Source: SFDP01 sp051653625 (GTDB lineage: Bacteria; Bacillota; Clostridia; Lachnospirales; Lachnospiraceae). From it: a DNA stretch of 12,154 nucleotides. A program made the position numbers and the translations under genes. Within the stretch, counting starts at the first letter, position 1, and every line of letters begins with the position of its first letter. The DNA is taken from the NCBI GenBank assembly GCA_051653625.1, contig JBOFWM010000096.1:1-12154 (forward strand), read 5' to 3'. The notes under the pieces were generated by a model that worked only from the letters and a program-made list of their open reading frames with translations, was not told the DNA's origin and did no database searches. Of the stretch, positions 6,132 through 12,154 are shown one piece after another.

Positions 6132-7111
6132 AAGCAAAGATCTTAAATTTATTAAGAAATAAGAATGATTATGTATCAGGACAAGAATTATGTAAAGAAT
6201 TTGGTGTATCAAGAACTGCTATCTGGAAGGCGGTAGGACAGTTAAAAGAAGAAGGATATCAAATTGAAGCAGTTCAAAACAAGGGATACAAATTGAAATC
6301 ATACCCGGATATTTTAAGTCATAATGAAATTGCAAGTCGCCTTTTAACAAAATGGGTAGGAAAAGATTTATATTTTTTTGAGACAATAGATTCAACCAAT
6401 AAAGAATTGAGAAAATTAGCAGAAAAAGATGCGAAACATGGAACGATAGTACTTGCAAACCATCAGCAAGATGGAAAAGGCAGAAGAGGTAGAAGTTGGG
6501 TTTCGCCAGCAAAAACAAGCATTTCCATGAGTGTCTTATGTCGCCCCAATTTTTCGCCAAATAAAGCATCTATGTTGACAATCCTTATGGCGTATGCTAT
6601 TGCAAAAAGTATAAAAAAATGTACAGGGTTAGATGCTCAAATTAAATGGCCAAATGATGTCTTAGTAAATGAGAAGAAGGTATGTGGTATTTTAACAGAA
6701 ATGAATGCGGAAGTTGATTATATTCATTACGTGATTATAGGGCCCGGAATAAATGTAAACTTAGAAGAAATACCGGAAGAGTTAAAAGACATTGCAACAT
6801 CTCTCTTTTTAGAGAAAGGACAAAAAATATCAAGAGCGGAATTAATAGAAGAGATTGCGTTAGAATTTGAAATGTGTTATGAACAATTTTTAGAAACAAA
6901 AACGCTTTCTTTTTTACAAGAAGACTATAATGAACTATTAATTAGTAAAGAAAAAGTAGTTCGTGTGCTTGATCCAAAAGGTGAATTTATAGGAACAAGC
7001 AAGGGAATAAACGAATTAGGTGAGCTGATTGTAAAAAAAGAAACTGGTGAGCAAGAGCTAGTTTATGCAGGAGAAGTCTCTGTTCGTGGCATATATGGAT
7101 ATGCACTATAA
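6128..7111 (+). CDS. birA: Bifunctional biotin-[acetyl-CoA-carboxylase] ligase / biotin repressor
   Basis: Activates biotin with ATP to biotinyl-5'-AMP and transfers it to a lysine of biotin-carrier proteins; the same protein can act as a DNA-binding repressor. At 327 residues it has the long, bifunctional architecture. A winged helix-turn-helix occupies 1-60, with recognition-helix sequence FGVSRTAIWKAVGQL at 25-39. The catalytic domain (about 75-265) carries STN at 89-91, the biotinyl-AMP loop GKGRRGRSW at 116-124, KWPND at 173-177 and GILTEM at 187-192. A C-terminal SH3-like cap ends GEVSVRGIYGY. In GPGIN (205-209) the second position is Pro, where I recall Ile or Ala in relatives; this position is variable. 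The ATG overlaps the argF stop. No biotin synthesis or transport gene is in the window, so any repressor targets lie elsewhere or at the palindrome before greA. Confidence 0.95.
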   Translation: MKAKILNLLRNKNDYVSGQELCKEFGVSRTAIWKAVGQLKEEGYQIEAVQNKGYKLKSYPDILSHNEIASRLLTKWVGKDLYFFETIDSTNKELRKLAEKDAKHGTIVLANHQQDGKGRRGRSWVSPAKTSISMSVLCRPNFSPNKASMLTILMAYAIAKSIKKCTGLDAQIKWPNDVLVNEKKVCGILTEMNAEVDYIHYVIIGPGINVNLEEIPEELKDIATSLFLEKGQKISRAELIEEIALEFEMCYEQFLETKTLSFLQEDYNELLISKEKVVRVLDPKGEFIGTSKGINELGELIVKKETGEQELVYAGEVSVRGIYGYAL

Positions 7112-7123
7112 ATAAGGAAAGGT

Positions 7124-7468
7124 ATGAAAATAAAAATGGAAAAAATTGTACTTTGTGGAGCAAATGCATATGAGCAAAAATATTACTTTAATCCCGACTT
7201 TGCAAAAATACCTGAATCCATTCAAAAGGAACTTAATATAATATGCGTATTATTTACAGAAGAAGTGGGTGGAATCATTACATTTTCTTTTGAAGAAGAT
7301 GGAGAACTAGTAATCGAAACAACATCATCAGAAGAGGATTATTATTATGATGAAATTAGTAGTGGTTTAATGGTTCGTGAGATTAGAAGAAAAAAACAAG
7401 ATATATTAGAAGCAATAAGTTTATTTTATAAAGTTGTGATACTACACGAAGATATTGAAGAATTATAA
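7124..7468 (+). CDS. Small conserved clostridial protein, DUF6145-like
   Basis: A 114-residue acidic cytoplasmic protein of unknown function with no signal peptide or membrane segment. Its start EKIVLCGANAYEQKYYFNP, the middle CVLFTEEVGGIITFSFEEDG and the end of the type FYKVVILHEDIEEL match, from memory, a family I associate with DUF6145. I recall that family mainly from Lachnospiraceae, next to birA/coaX. The protein looks like one compact alpha/beta domain with C11 and C41. The ATG at 7124 is preceded by AAGG at 7114-7117 with 6 bases of spacing. An alternative in-frame ATG at 7136 would remove MKIK and matches the family's usual first residues better, but its spacing to a ribosome site is poor. 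It lies 12 bases after birA and 30 before coaX, so it is probably co-transcribed. The family name needs a profile search. Confidence 0.75.
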   Translation: MKIKMEKIVLCGANAYEQKYYFNPDFAKIPESIQKELNIICVLFTEEVGGIITFSFEEDGELVIETTSSEEDYYYDEISSGLMVREIRRKKQDILEAISLFYKVVILHEDIEEL

Positions 7469-7498
7469 AAGTGAAAATAACATAACAGGAGAGATCGC

Positions 7499-8269
7499 AT
7501 GATTTTAGTTATAGATGTAGGGAATACAAATATTACATTTGGAGTATATAAAGAAAGAAAACTTTCTACCACATTTCGTATGATGTCAAAAGCAACAAGA
7601 ACATCGGATGAATATGGAATGAGTATTCGTGAATTATTATCTGCTAATAAAGTGAAAAAAGAAGATATTACAGGATGTATTATAGCAAGTGTTGTACCAA
7701 ATATAATGCATTCTCTAATGGGTGGGATAAAGAGATACCTAGGAGTTACTCCAATGATTGTTGGAAATGGAATAAAAACAGGAATCAAAATTACAAATGA
7801 AAATCCAAGAGAAATTGGACCAGACCGTATTGTAGATGTAGTTGCAGCTTATGAAAAATATGGTGGACCAATATTAGTATTAGATTTTGGTACGGCAACT
7901 ACATATGATCTTGTAACAGCCGATGGATGTTTTGGAGTAGGTATTACAGCTCCTGGTATTCGTATTTCAGCAAAAGCACTTTGGGAAGATACAGCGAAGC
8001 TTCCTGAAATTGAAATTAAAAAGCCAAAATCAATTTTAGCAAGAGAAACCATTAGCAGTATGCAAGCAGGTCTTGTATATGGACAAATAGGCCAAACGGA
8101 ATATATTATATCACAAGTGAAAAAAGAGTCTGGTATCCATGATTTAAAAGTTGTAGCAACAGGTGGTCTAGGAAGAACCATTGCAGATGAAACAGATTCT
8201 ATTGATATTTATGATCCATCACTAACATTAGATGGATTATTTATCATTTATGAAAAAAATAATAAGTAG
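7499..8269 (+). CDS. coaX: Type III pantothenate kinase
   Basis: Phosphorylates pantothenate with ATP, the first step of coenzyme A synthesis. The type III enzymes belong to the ASKHA fold and usually need a monovalent cation such as K+. The protein is 256 residues, a normal length. MILVIDVGNTNITFGVY (1-17) is the N-terminal phosphate-binding strand with catalytic-region D6. GPDR (107-110) is the pantothenate-binding signature. LDFGTATTYD (128-137) is the second phosphate/metal loop. GITAPGI (148-154) and VATGGLG (219-225) complete the set. AGGAG at 7487-7491 is 7 bases before the ATG. It sits in the argF-birA run, 18 bases before dusB; the bases ATCGC directly before its ATG recur before dusB. 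No CoaA-type kinase is nearby. Confidence 0.95.
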   Translation: MILVIDVGNTNITFGVYKERKLSTTFRMMSKATRTSDEYGMSIRELLSANKVKKEDITGCIIASVVPNIMHSLMGGIKRYLGVTPMIVGNGIKTGIKITNENPREIGPDRIVDVVAAYEKYGGPILVLDFGTATTYDLVTADGCFGVGITAPGIRISAKALWEDTAKLPEIEIKKPKSILARETISSMQAGLVYGQIGQTEYIISQVKKESGIHDLKVVATGGLGRTIADETDSIDIYDPSLTLDGLFIIYEKNNK

Positions 8270-8287
8270 TATACGATAGGAAATCGC

Positions 8288-9259
8288 ATGAAAGAATTAA
8301 CAATAGGAAATGTTACTTTAAAAAATAATTTAATTTTAGCACCCATGGCAGGCGTATGTGACCTGCCTTTTCGCTTACTTTGTAAGGAACAAGGAGCGGG
8401 ACTTTTATCAATGGAAATGGTAAGTGCAAAAGCAATCTATTTTAATAATAGAAACACAGAAGATTTGCTTAGAATTCATCCGGAGGAATTACCTGTTTCG
8501 CTTCAACTTTTTGGTTCAGATCCAGATATTATTTCCGAGATGGCAAAAAAAATCGAAGAAAGACCATTTTCCATTTTAGATTTTAATATGGGGTGTCCAG
8601 TACCTAAAATTGTAAATAACAAAGAAGGTTCTTATCTAATGAAAGAACCGAAATTAGTAGAAGAAATTTTAACAAAGCTTTCAAAAGCAATTAAAAAGCC
8701 TGTAACAGTTAAAATAAGAAAAGGATTTACCGAAGATTTGGTAAATGCAGTAGAAATTGCAAAAATTGCAGAAGCAAGTGGTGTAGCAGCCATTGCTGTT
8801 CATGGACGGACAAGAGAGCAATATTATGGCGGAGAGGCTGATTGGGATATTATTAGAAAAGTAAAGGAAGCGGTATCTATTCCAGTAATTGGAAATGGAG
8901 ATGTTACAAATTCTAAAAAAGCAAAAGAAATTCAAGAAATAACAGGCTGTGATGGTGTTATGATTGGAAGAGGTGTTCAAGGGAATCCTTGGATTTTCAG
9001 AGAGATTCTAGAAGAACTTGAAACAGGAAAAAAATGTGCACCACCAACAATGGAAGAGATGCGAAATGTTATTACACGTCATTTTATGTTACAACTTGAA
9101 TATAAAGGTGAATATACAGGCATTCGTGAAATGCGTAAACATATCGCTTGGTATACAACAGGGATGGCCCACTCAGCAAAAATTCGTAAAACAATCAATG
9201 AAATAGAGACAGTACAAGAAATGCTAGATGCCATTGAAGAAATCTTTAAGGAATTATAA
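8288..9259 (+). CDS. dusB: tRNA-dihydrouridine synthase, DusB type
   Basis: An FMN enzyme that reduces specific uridines of tRNA to dihydrouridine with NADPH. The 323 residues form a TIM barrel followed by the helical tRNA-binding domain (about 250-323). LAPMAGVCDLPFRLLC (17-32) is the flavin-binding start; C24 stands where I expect Thr. NMGCPVPKIVNNKEGS (100-115) contains the catalytic acid C103. KIRKGF (142-147), HGRTREQYYGGEADW (172-186), GNGDV (202-206) and MIGRGVQGNPWIF (225-237) line the FMN and substrate pocket. The pattern matches the DusB branch common in Firmicutes, which often precedes greA-lysS as it does here with one gene between. AGGA at 8278-8281 gives 6 bases of spacing to the ATG. 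The gap to the next gene is 39 bases. Confidence 0.95.
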   Translation: MKELTIGNVTLKNNLILAPMAGVCDLPFRLLCKEQGAGLLSMEMVSAKAIYFNNRNTEDLLRIHPEELPVSLQLFGSDPDIISEMAKKIEERPFSILDFNMGCPVPKIVNNKEGSYLMKEPKLVEEILTKLSKAIKKPVTVKIRKGFTEDLVNAVEIAKIAEASGVAAIAVHGRTREQYYGGEADWDIIRKVKEAVSIPVIGNGDVTNSKKAKEIQEITGCDGVMIGRGVQGNPWIFREILEELETGKKCAPPTMEEMRNVITRHFMLQLEYKGEYTGIREMRKHIAWYTTGMAHSAKIRKTINEIETVQEMLDAIEEIFKEL

Positions 9260-9298
9260 TCTAGTAATGAAACAATGTATCGATTCATATATTGAAAA

Positions 9299-10093
9299 AT
9301 GAAGCAAATACATTATTATATACTTGCAAATGAAGTCGAACATGTTGTAGAACACACATTTTTATCGTTTAAAAAAAAGAAACTTGTAGAAACAATAACC
9401 TACAATAAAGGAGAGGAAGATGTTGAAAGTTTTGAAAAAATATGTGTTTTGCACATTCTACTGTTTGACCCAACACTAAAGAAATACAAAAAATATGTAA
9501 AGTATACAAGAGAACTATTATTAGAAGTAAAGAAGTATGAAGGTCATTATTTTTCAAAAGACGTTGAAAAATTATATGAAGTACAATCAAGAGCACTAGA
9601 TTTTGAAGATGTTTCTTTAATATTAGAATCTTTTCAAAAAAAACGTAATGCAATACATATTGAAAATTTATGCTTGTTTTATGAAAACTCTTGTAATTGT
9701 TATATAGAGGAACTTATTTTAAGATTATCAGATACTTTAAATGAAATGTTACTTATTACAAATGAAGAGGAATCTTATTTTGATATAGCGGAAGAAGTCT
9801 ATCAAAGGACAGGGCTATTGATTGAATTTACAGATACAATAAAGGGAAAATTATGGGAACAAAGCAAAGGTAAGACATTGATTTTATCAATGACAAGCAA
9901 AAATCCCATACCATTTCGAGCATTTCCAAATAAATCCATCTTTTTTGATGTATTATCTTCACAAGAACGAGAAAGAATACTTCGGATAAGAAGAGGGGAT
10001 ATGGTGTACGTTTCAGCACGTAGATATCTTGACAGTACTAGTAAAAATATGTATAATACCATAGTTAATGAGGGTATTGTAAACCAATCATAA
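9299..10093 (+). CDS. Unrecognised 264-residue protein between dusB and greA
   Basis: I do not recognise this protein. It has no signal peptide or membrane segment and is rich in Lys, Glu and Ile. Residues 1-155 look largely helical (KKYKKYVKYTRELLLEVKK, IEELILRLSDTLNEML), with an early YYILANEVEHVVEHTFLSFKKKK segment. Residues 155-264 look like a separate alpha/beta domain: FDIAEEVYQRTGLLIEF, then KTLILSMTSKNPIPFRAFP, FFDVLSSQERERILRIRRGD and YVSARRYLDST. That C-terminal part feels conserved among dusB-greA neighbours of clostridia, but this is memory, not a search. Cysteines cluster at 125, 132 and 134. The ATG has no convincing ribosome binding site, and an in-frame TGA two codons upstream (9293-9295) rules out an earlier start. 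It is probably the last gene of the argF run. Its 3' end contains the greA promoter and half of an inverted repeat. Confidence 0.8.
   Translation: MKQIHYYILANEVEHVVEHTFLSFKKKKLVETITYNKGEEDVESFEKICVLHILLFDPTLKKYKKYVKYTRELLLEVKKYEGHYFSKDVEKLYEVQSRALDFEDVSLILESFQKKRNAIHIENLCLFYENSCNCYIEELILRLSDTLNEMLLITNEEESYFDIAEEVYQRTGLLIEFTDTIKGKLWEQSKGKTLILSMTSKNPIPFRAFPNKSIFFDVLSSQERERILRIRRGDMVYVSARRYLDSTSKNMYNTIVNEGIVNQS
10029..10057 (+). promoter_or_regulatory. Perfect-consensus sigma-A promoter of greA-lysS
   Basis: TTGACA (10029-10034) and TATAAT (10052-10057) match the consensus at all twelve positions with the ideal 17-base spacer. The promoter is wholly inside the end of the preceding coding region. 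Predicted transcription start is near 10064, giving a greA leader of about 102 bases. This is the strongest promoter-like sequence I found in the window. Confidence 0.8.
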
Positions 10094-10107
10094 AAGTTGG
10101 TTTACGA
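10077..10107 (+). repeat. Inverted repeat in the greA leader, BirA-box-like
   Basis: TTGTAAACCAA (10077-10087) faces TTGGTTTACGA (10097-10107) across 9 bases. Nine pairs are perfect Watson-Crick, and an outer G-U plus a T-A pair extend the stem to 11. It spans the stop codon of the unknown gene and begins about 14 bases after the predicted transcription start. No T-run follows, so it is not a standard terminator. The outer halves TTGTAAACC and GGTTTAC match the published BirA operator half-sites, but the spacing between nine-base halves is 13, slightly shorter than the 14-16 I recall. It may be a leader hairpin, an operator, or both. Confidence 0.75.
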
Positions 10108-10152
10108 ATTGCTGTATCGTCATAAGATTGGGAAATATAGCAGGGAATTAAG

Positions 10153-10158
10153 AAAGGA
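10153..10158 (+). promoter_or_regulatory. Ribosome binding site fixing the greA start
   Basis: AAAGGA lies 7 bases before the ATG at 10166. The frame is open further upstream to a TTG at 10097, but that would add 23 residues unlike GreA and start inside the inverted repeat. The ATG is therefore taken as the true start. Confidence 0.8.
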
Positions 10159-10165
10159 TAACAAG

Positions 10166-10648
10166 ATGGAAGAAAAGAAGAATATCTTAACCTATGAGGG
10201 GCTTAGAAAATATGAAGATGAATTACAAGAGTTAAAAGTCGTAAGAAGAAAAGACGTAGCTCAAAAGATTAAAGAAGCTAGAGAACAAGGTGACTTATCC
10301 GAAAATGCAGAATATGACGCTGCAAAAGATGAACAACGTGACATTGAGGCAAGAATTGAAGAATTGGAAAAAATTCTTAAAAATGCAGAAGTTATCGTTG
10401 AAGATGAAGTAGATTTAGATACTATCAATATTGGTTGTAGAATTAGAGTATTAGATGTAGAATTCGATGAAGAATGTGAATATAAAATTGTTGGTTCAAC
10501 AGAAGCAAATAGCTTAAATGGAAAAATTTCAAATGAATCTCCAGTAGGTAGAGCCTTGATGGGTAAAAAAATTGGGGATATCGTAGATGTTGAAACACAA
10601 GCAGGAGTATTTCAATATAGAGTATTAGCGATTGAGCGTTCAAACTAA
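10166..10648 (+). CDS. greA: Transcription elongation factor GreA
   Basis: Rescues backtracked RNA polymerase by inserting its coiled coil through the secondary channel and stimulating cleavage of the 3' end of the RNA. With the start at 10166 the protein is 160 residues, the usual size. Residues 1-80 form the antiparallel coiled coil, with the tip motif EAREQGDLSENAEY at 37-50. D43 and E46 correspond to the two tip acids that position the catalytic Mg2+. Residues about 85-160 form the FKBP-like domain, including IGCRIRVLD, EYKIVGSTEAN, SPVGRALMGKKIGD and the terminal YRVLAIE. The greA stop is 11 bases before lysS, a pairing common in clostridia. Expression probably starts from the promoter at 10029-10057 as well as from read-through of the dusB run. 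The leader carries an inverted repeat. Confidence 0.96.
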   Translation: MEEKKNILTYEGLRKYEDELQELKVVRRKDVAQKIKEAREQGDLSENAEYDAAKDEQRDIEARIEELEKILKNAEVIVEDEVDLDTINIGCRIRVLDVEFDEECEYKIVGSTEANSLNGKISNESPVGRALMGKKIGDIVDVETQAGVFQYRVLAIERSN

Positions 10649-10659
10649 AGGAGAGAAAC

Positions 10660-12154
10660 ATGTCAGAAACACAAAATAACAATGTGAAAAATCAAGCACC
10701 TGAGCAAGACTTAAATCAATTACTTAAGGTTCGAAGAGAAAAGCTTGCTAATCTTCAAGAAGCTGGAAAAGATCCTTTTGTTATCACAAAATATGATGTG
10801 ACACACCATAGTGCAGATATTAAGGAAAACTTTGAAACATTAGAAGGACAAACGGTATCTATAGCTGGTCGTATCATGTTAAAACGTGTTATGGGGAAAG
10901 CGTCTTTTTGTAATATCCAAGACTTAAAAGGAGATATCCAGTCTTATGTTGCAAGAGATTCCATTGGAGAAGAGATTTATGCTGATTTTAAAAAATATGA
11001 TATCGGAGATATCGTAGGAATTAAAGGGGAAGTTTTTAGAACTCAAAAGGGTGAAATATCAATTCATGCTTCGGAAGTAACATTGCTTACTAAAAGTTTA
11101 CAAATTTTACCAGAAAAATTCCATGGTCTTGTAGATACAGATATACGTTATCGTCAACGTTACGTGGATCTAATAATGAATCGTGAATCAAAAGATACGT
11201 TTATCAAACGTTCACAAATTATTAGTGCTATTCGTCGTAATTTAGATGGACAAGGATTTATGGAAGTAGAAACTCCAGTTTTAGTACCAAATGCTGGTGG
11301 AGCTGCTGCGAGACCTTTTGATACACATTATAATGCATTAGATGAAGATGTTCATTTAAGAATCTCTCTTGAATTATACTTAAAACGCCTTATTGTTGGT
11401 GGATTAGAACGAGTTTATGAAATTGGACGTGTATTTCGTAATGAAGGATTAAGTGTACGTCATAATCCTGAATTTACATTACTAGAATTATATCAAGCAT
11501 ATACAGATTATTACGGCATGATGGATTTATGCGAGAATTTATATAGAACAGTTGCTATGGAAGTGTTAGGAACAACAACGGTTCCTTATGGAGATGTTGA
11601 AATTGATCTTGGTAAACCATTTGAACGTCTTACAATGTTAGAAGCTGTTAAAAAATATGCAGGAGTTGATTTTACTGTTATTAAAACAGAAGAGGAAGCA
11701 AAAGCTCTTGCAGATGAACATAAAATACATTATGAAAAAAGACATAAAAAAGGTGATATCCTAAATCTTTTCTTTGAAGAGTTTGTAGAAGAAAAATTAG
11801 TACAACCTACATTTATTATGGATCATCCTGTAGATATTTCACCACTTGCTAAGAGAAAACCAGAGGATCCAGAATATACAGAGCGTTTCGAATTATTTAT
11901 TACATCTCGTGAAATGGCAAATGCATTCTCTGAGTTAAATGATCCAATTGATCAAAGAGGACGCTTTATGGCACAAGAAGAATTAAAAGCACAAGGTGAT
12001 GAAGAAGCAAATAGTGTTGATGAAGATTTCCTTAACTCTCTTGAAATTGGTATGCCTCCAACAGGGGGAATTGGAATTGGAATTGATCGTATGATTATGC
12101 TTCTAACAAATTCCGCAGCAATAAGAGATGTGTTATTGTTCCCAACGATGAAGA
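10660..12154 (+). CDS. lysS: Lysyl-tRNA synthetase, class II (3' end beyond window)
   Basis: Charges tRNA-Lys with lysine using ATP. The frame is open from the ATG at 10660 to the window edge, 498 codons with no stop. An N-terminal OB-fold anticodon-binding domain spans about 65-150 (TVSIAGRIMLKRVMGKASFCNIQD). The class II core follows: motif 1 FMEVETPVL and GGAAARPF, motif 2 RVYEIGRVFRNEGLSVRHNPEFT, the ISPLAKRKP and EMANAFSELNDP segments, and motif 3 GGIGIGIDRMIMLLT. The last visible residues, AIRDVLLFPTMK, are where many LysS proteins are nearly finished, so probably only a few residues are missing, unless the protein has a C-terminal extension. AAAGGAG (10647-10653) lies 6 bases before the ATG. 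The preceding greA is probably co-transcribed. Confidence 0.96.
   Translation, partial: MSETQNNNVKNQAPEQDLNQLLKVRREKLANLQEAGKDPFVITKYDVTHHSADIKENFETLEGQTVSIAGRIMLKRVMGKASFCNIQDLKGDIQSYVARDSIGEEIYADFKKYDIGDIVGIKGEVFRTQKGEISIHASEVTLLTKSLQILPEKFHGLVDTDIRYRQRYVDLIMNRESKDTFIKRSQIISAIRRNLDGQGFMEVETPVLVPNAGGAAARPFDTHYNALDEDVHLRISLELYLKRLIVGGLERVYEIGRVFRNEGLSVRHNPEFTLLELYQAYTDYYGMMDLCENLYRTVAMEVLGTTTVPYGDVEIDLGKPFERLTMLEAVKKYAGVDFTVIKTEEEAKALADEHKIHYEKRHKKGDILNLFFEEFVEEKLVQPTFIMDHPVDISPLAKRKPEDPEYTERFELFITSREMANAFSELNDPIDQRGRFMAQEELKAQGDEEANSVDEDFLNSLEIGMPPTGGIGIGIDRMIMLLTNSAAIRDVLLFPTMK

Noticed and set aside
6575..6605. TTGACA-like promoter inside birA
   Set aside because: The matching -10 is TATTGC, only three of six, with no gene start close downstream.
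6740..6755. Pro in the GxGIN motif of BirA as a loss-of-function change
   Set aside because: The second position of this motif varies in the family (Ala in E. coli, as I recall) and all other ligase motifs are intact.
10097..10165. TTG-initiated 23-residue extension of greA
   Set aside because: No ribosome site before it, it begins within the inverted repeat, and GreA proteins begin at the MEEKKN-type start.
1..12154. Mobile element, CRISPR array, tRNA or rRNA gene, toxin-antitoxin or defence locus
   Set aside because: No transposase, integrase, repeat-spacer pattern, tRNA-like fold or ending CCA, or toxin/defence motif was found; all sizeable + strand frames are accounted for by the genes listed.

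Overview
The window is AT-rich DNA with every recognisable gene on the + strand and short intergenic gaps. Strong AGGAG-type ribosome binding sites and consensus sigma-A promoters point to a low-GC Firmicute. The gene order birA / small DUF gene / coaX / dusB / unknown ORF / greA / lysS, the sequence style of GreA and LysS, and the SH3-SleB type cell wall hydrolase together suggest a clostridial anaerobe, most likely Lachnospiraceae or a close relative. This placement is from memory of such loci, not from a search.

Layout: (1) 1-2405, a leader with a hairpin, then a probable operon of a KtrA-type RCK potassium-channel regulator, a SpoU/TrmH-family rRNA methyltransferase and ProC. (2) 2406-3616, a 128-base intergenic region with tandem promoter candidates and an AT-rich palindrome, then a secreted cell wall hydrolase with two SH3 domains and a SleB-like domain. 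(3) 3617-5101, a clean promoter, an NfeD-like membrane protein and a stomatin/SPFH protein two bases later, closed by an intrinsic terminator. (4) 5056-10093, argF (ornithine carbamoyltransferase), overlapping birA, a small DUF6145-like protein, coaX, dusB and an unrecognised 264-residue protein. All are closely spaced and probably co-transcribed from a promoter whose -10 lies in the loop of the preceding terminator. (5) 10029-12154, a perfect-consensus promoter inside the end of the unknown gene, a strong inverted repeat in the presumed leader, then greA and lysS, with lysS running off the right edge.

Most of the content is core metabolism and information processing: arginine, proline, biotin-ligase and CoA synthesis, tRNA and rRNA modification, elongation rescue and lysyl-tRNA charging. 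There is no mobile element, CRISPR array, tRNA or rRNA. The points worth a second look are regulatory: the promoter nested in a terminator, the perfect promoter plus BirA-box-like palindrome ahead of greA, the minus-strand terminator-like hairpin ahead of ktrA, and the promoter/palindrome cluster ahead of the hydrolase. The unknown ORF between dusB and greA also stands out. I found no evidence of a wholly new multi-gene system.
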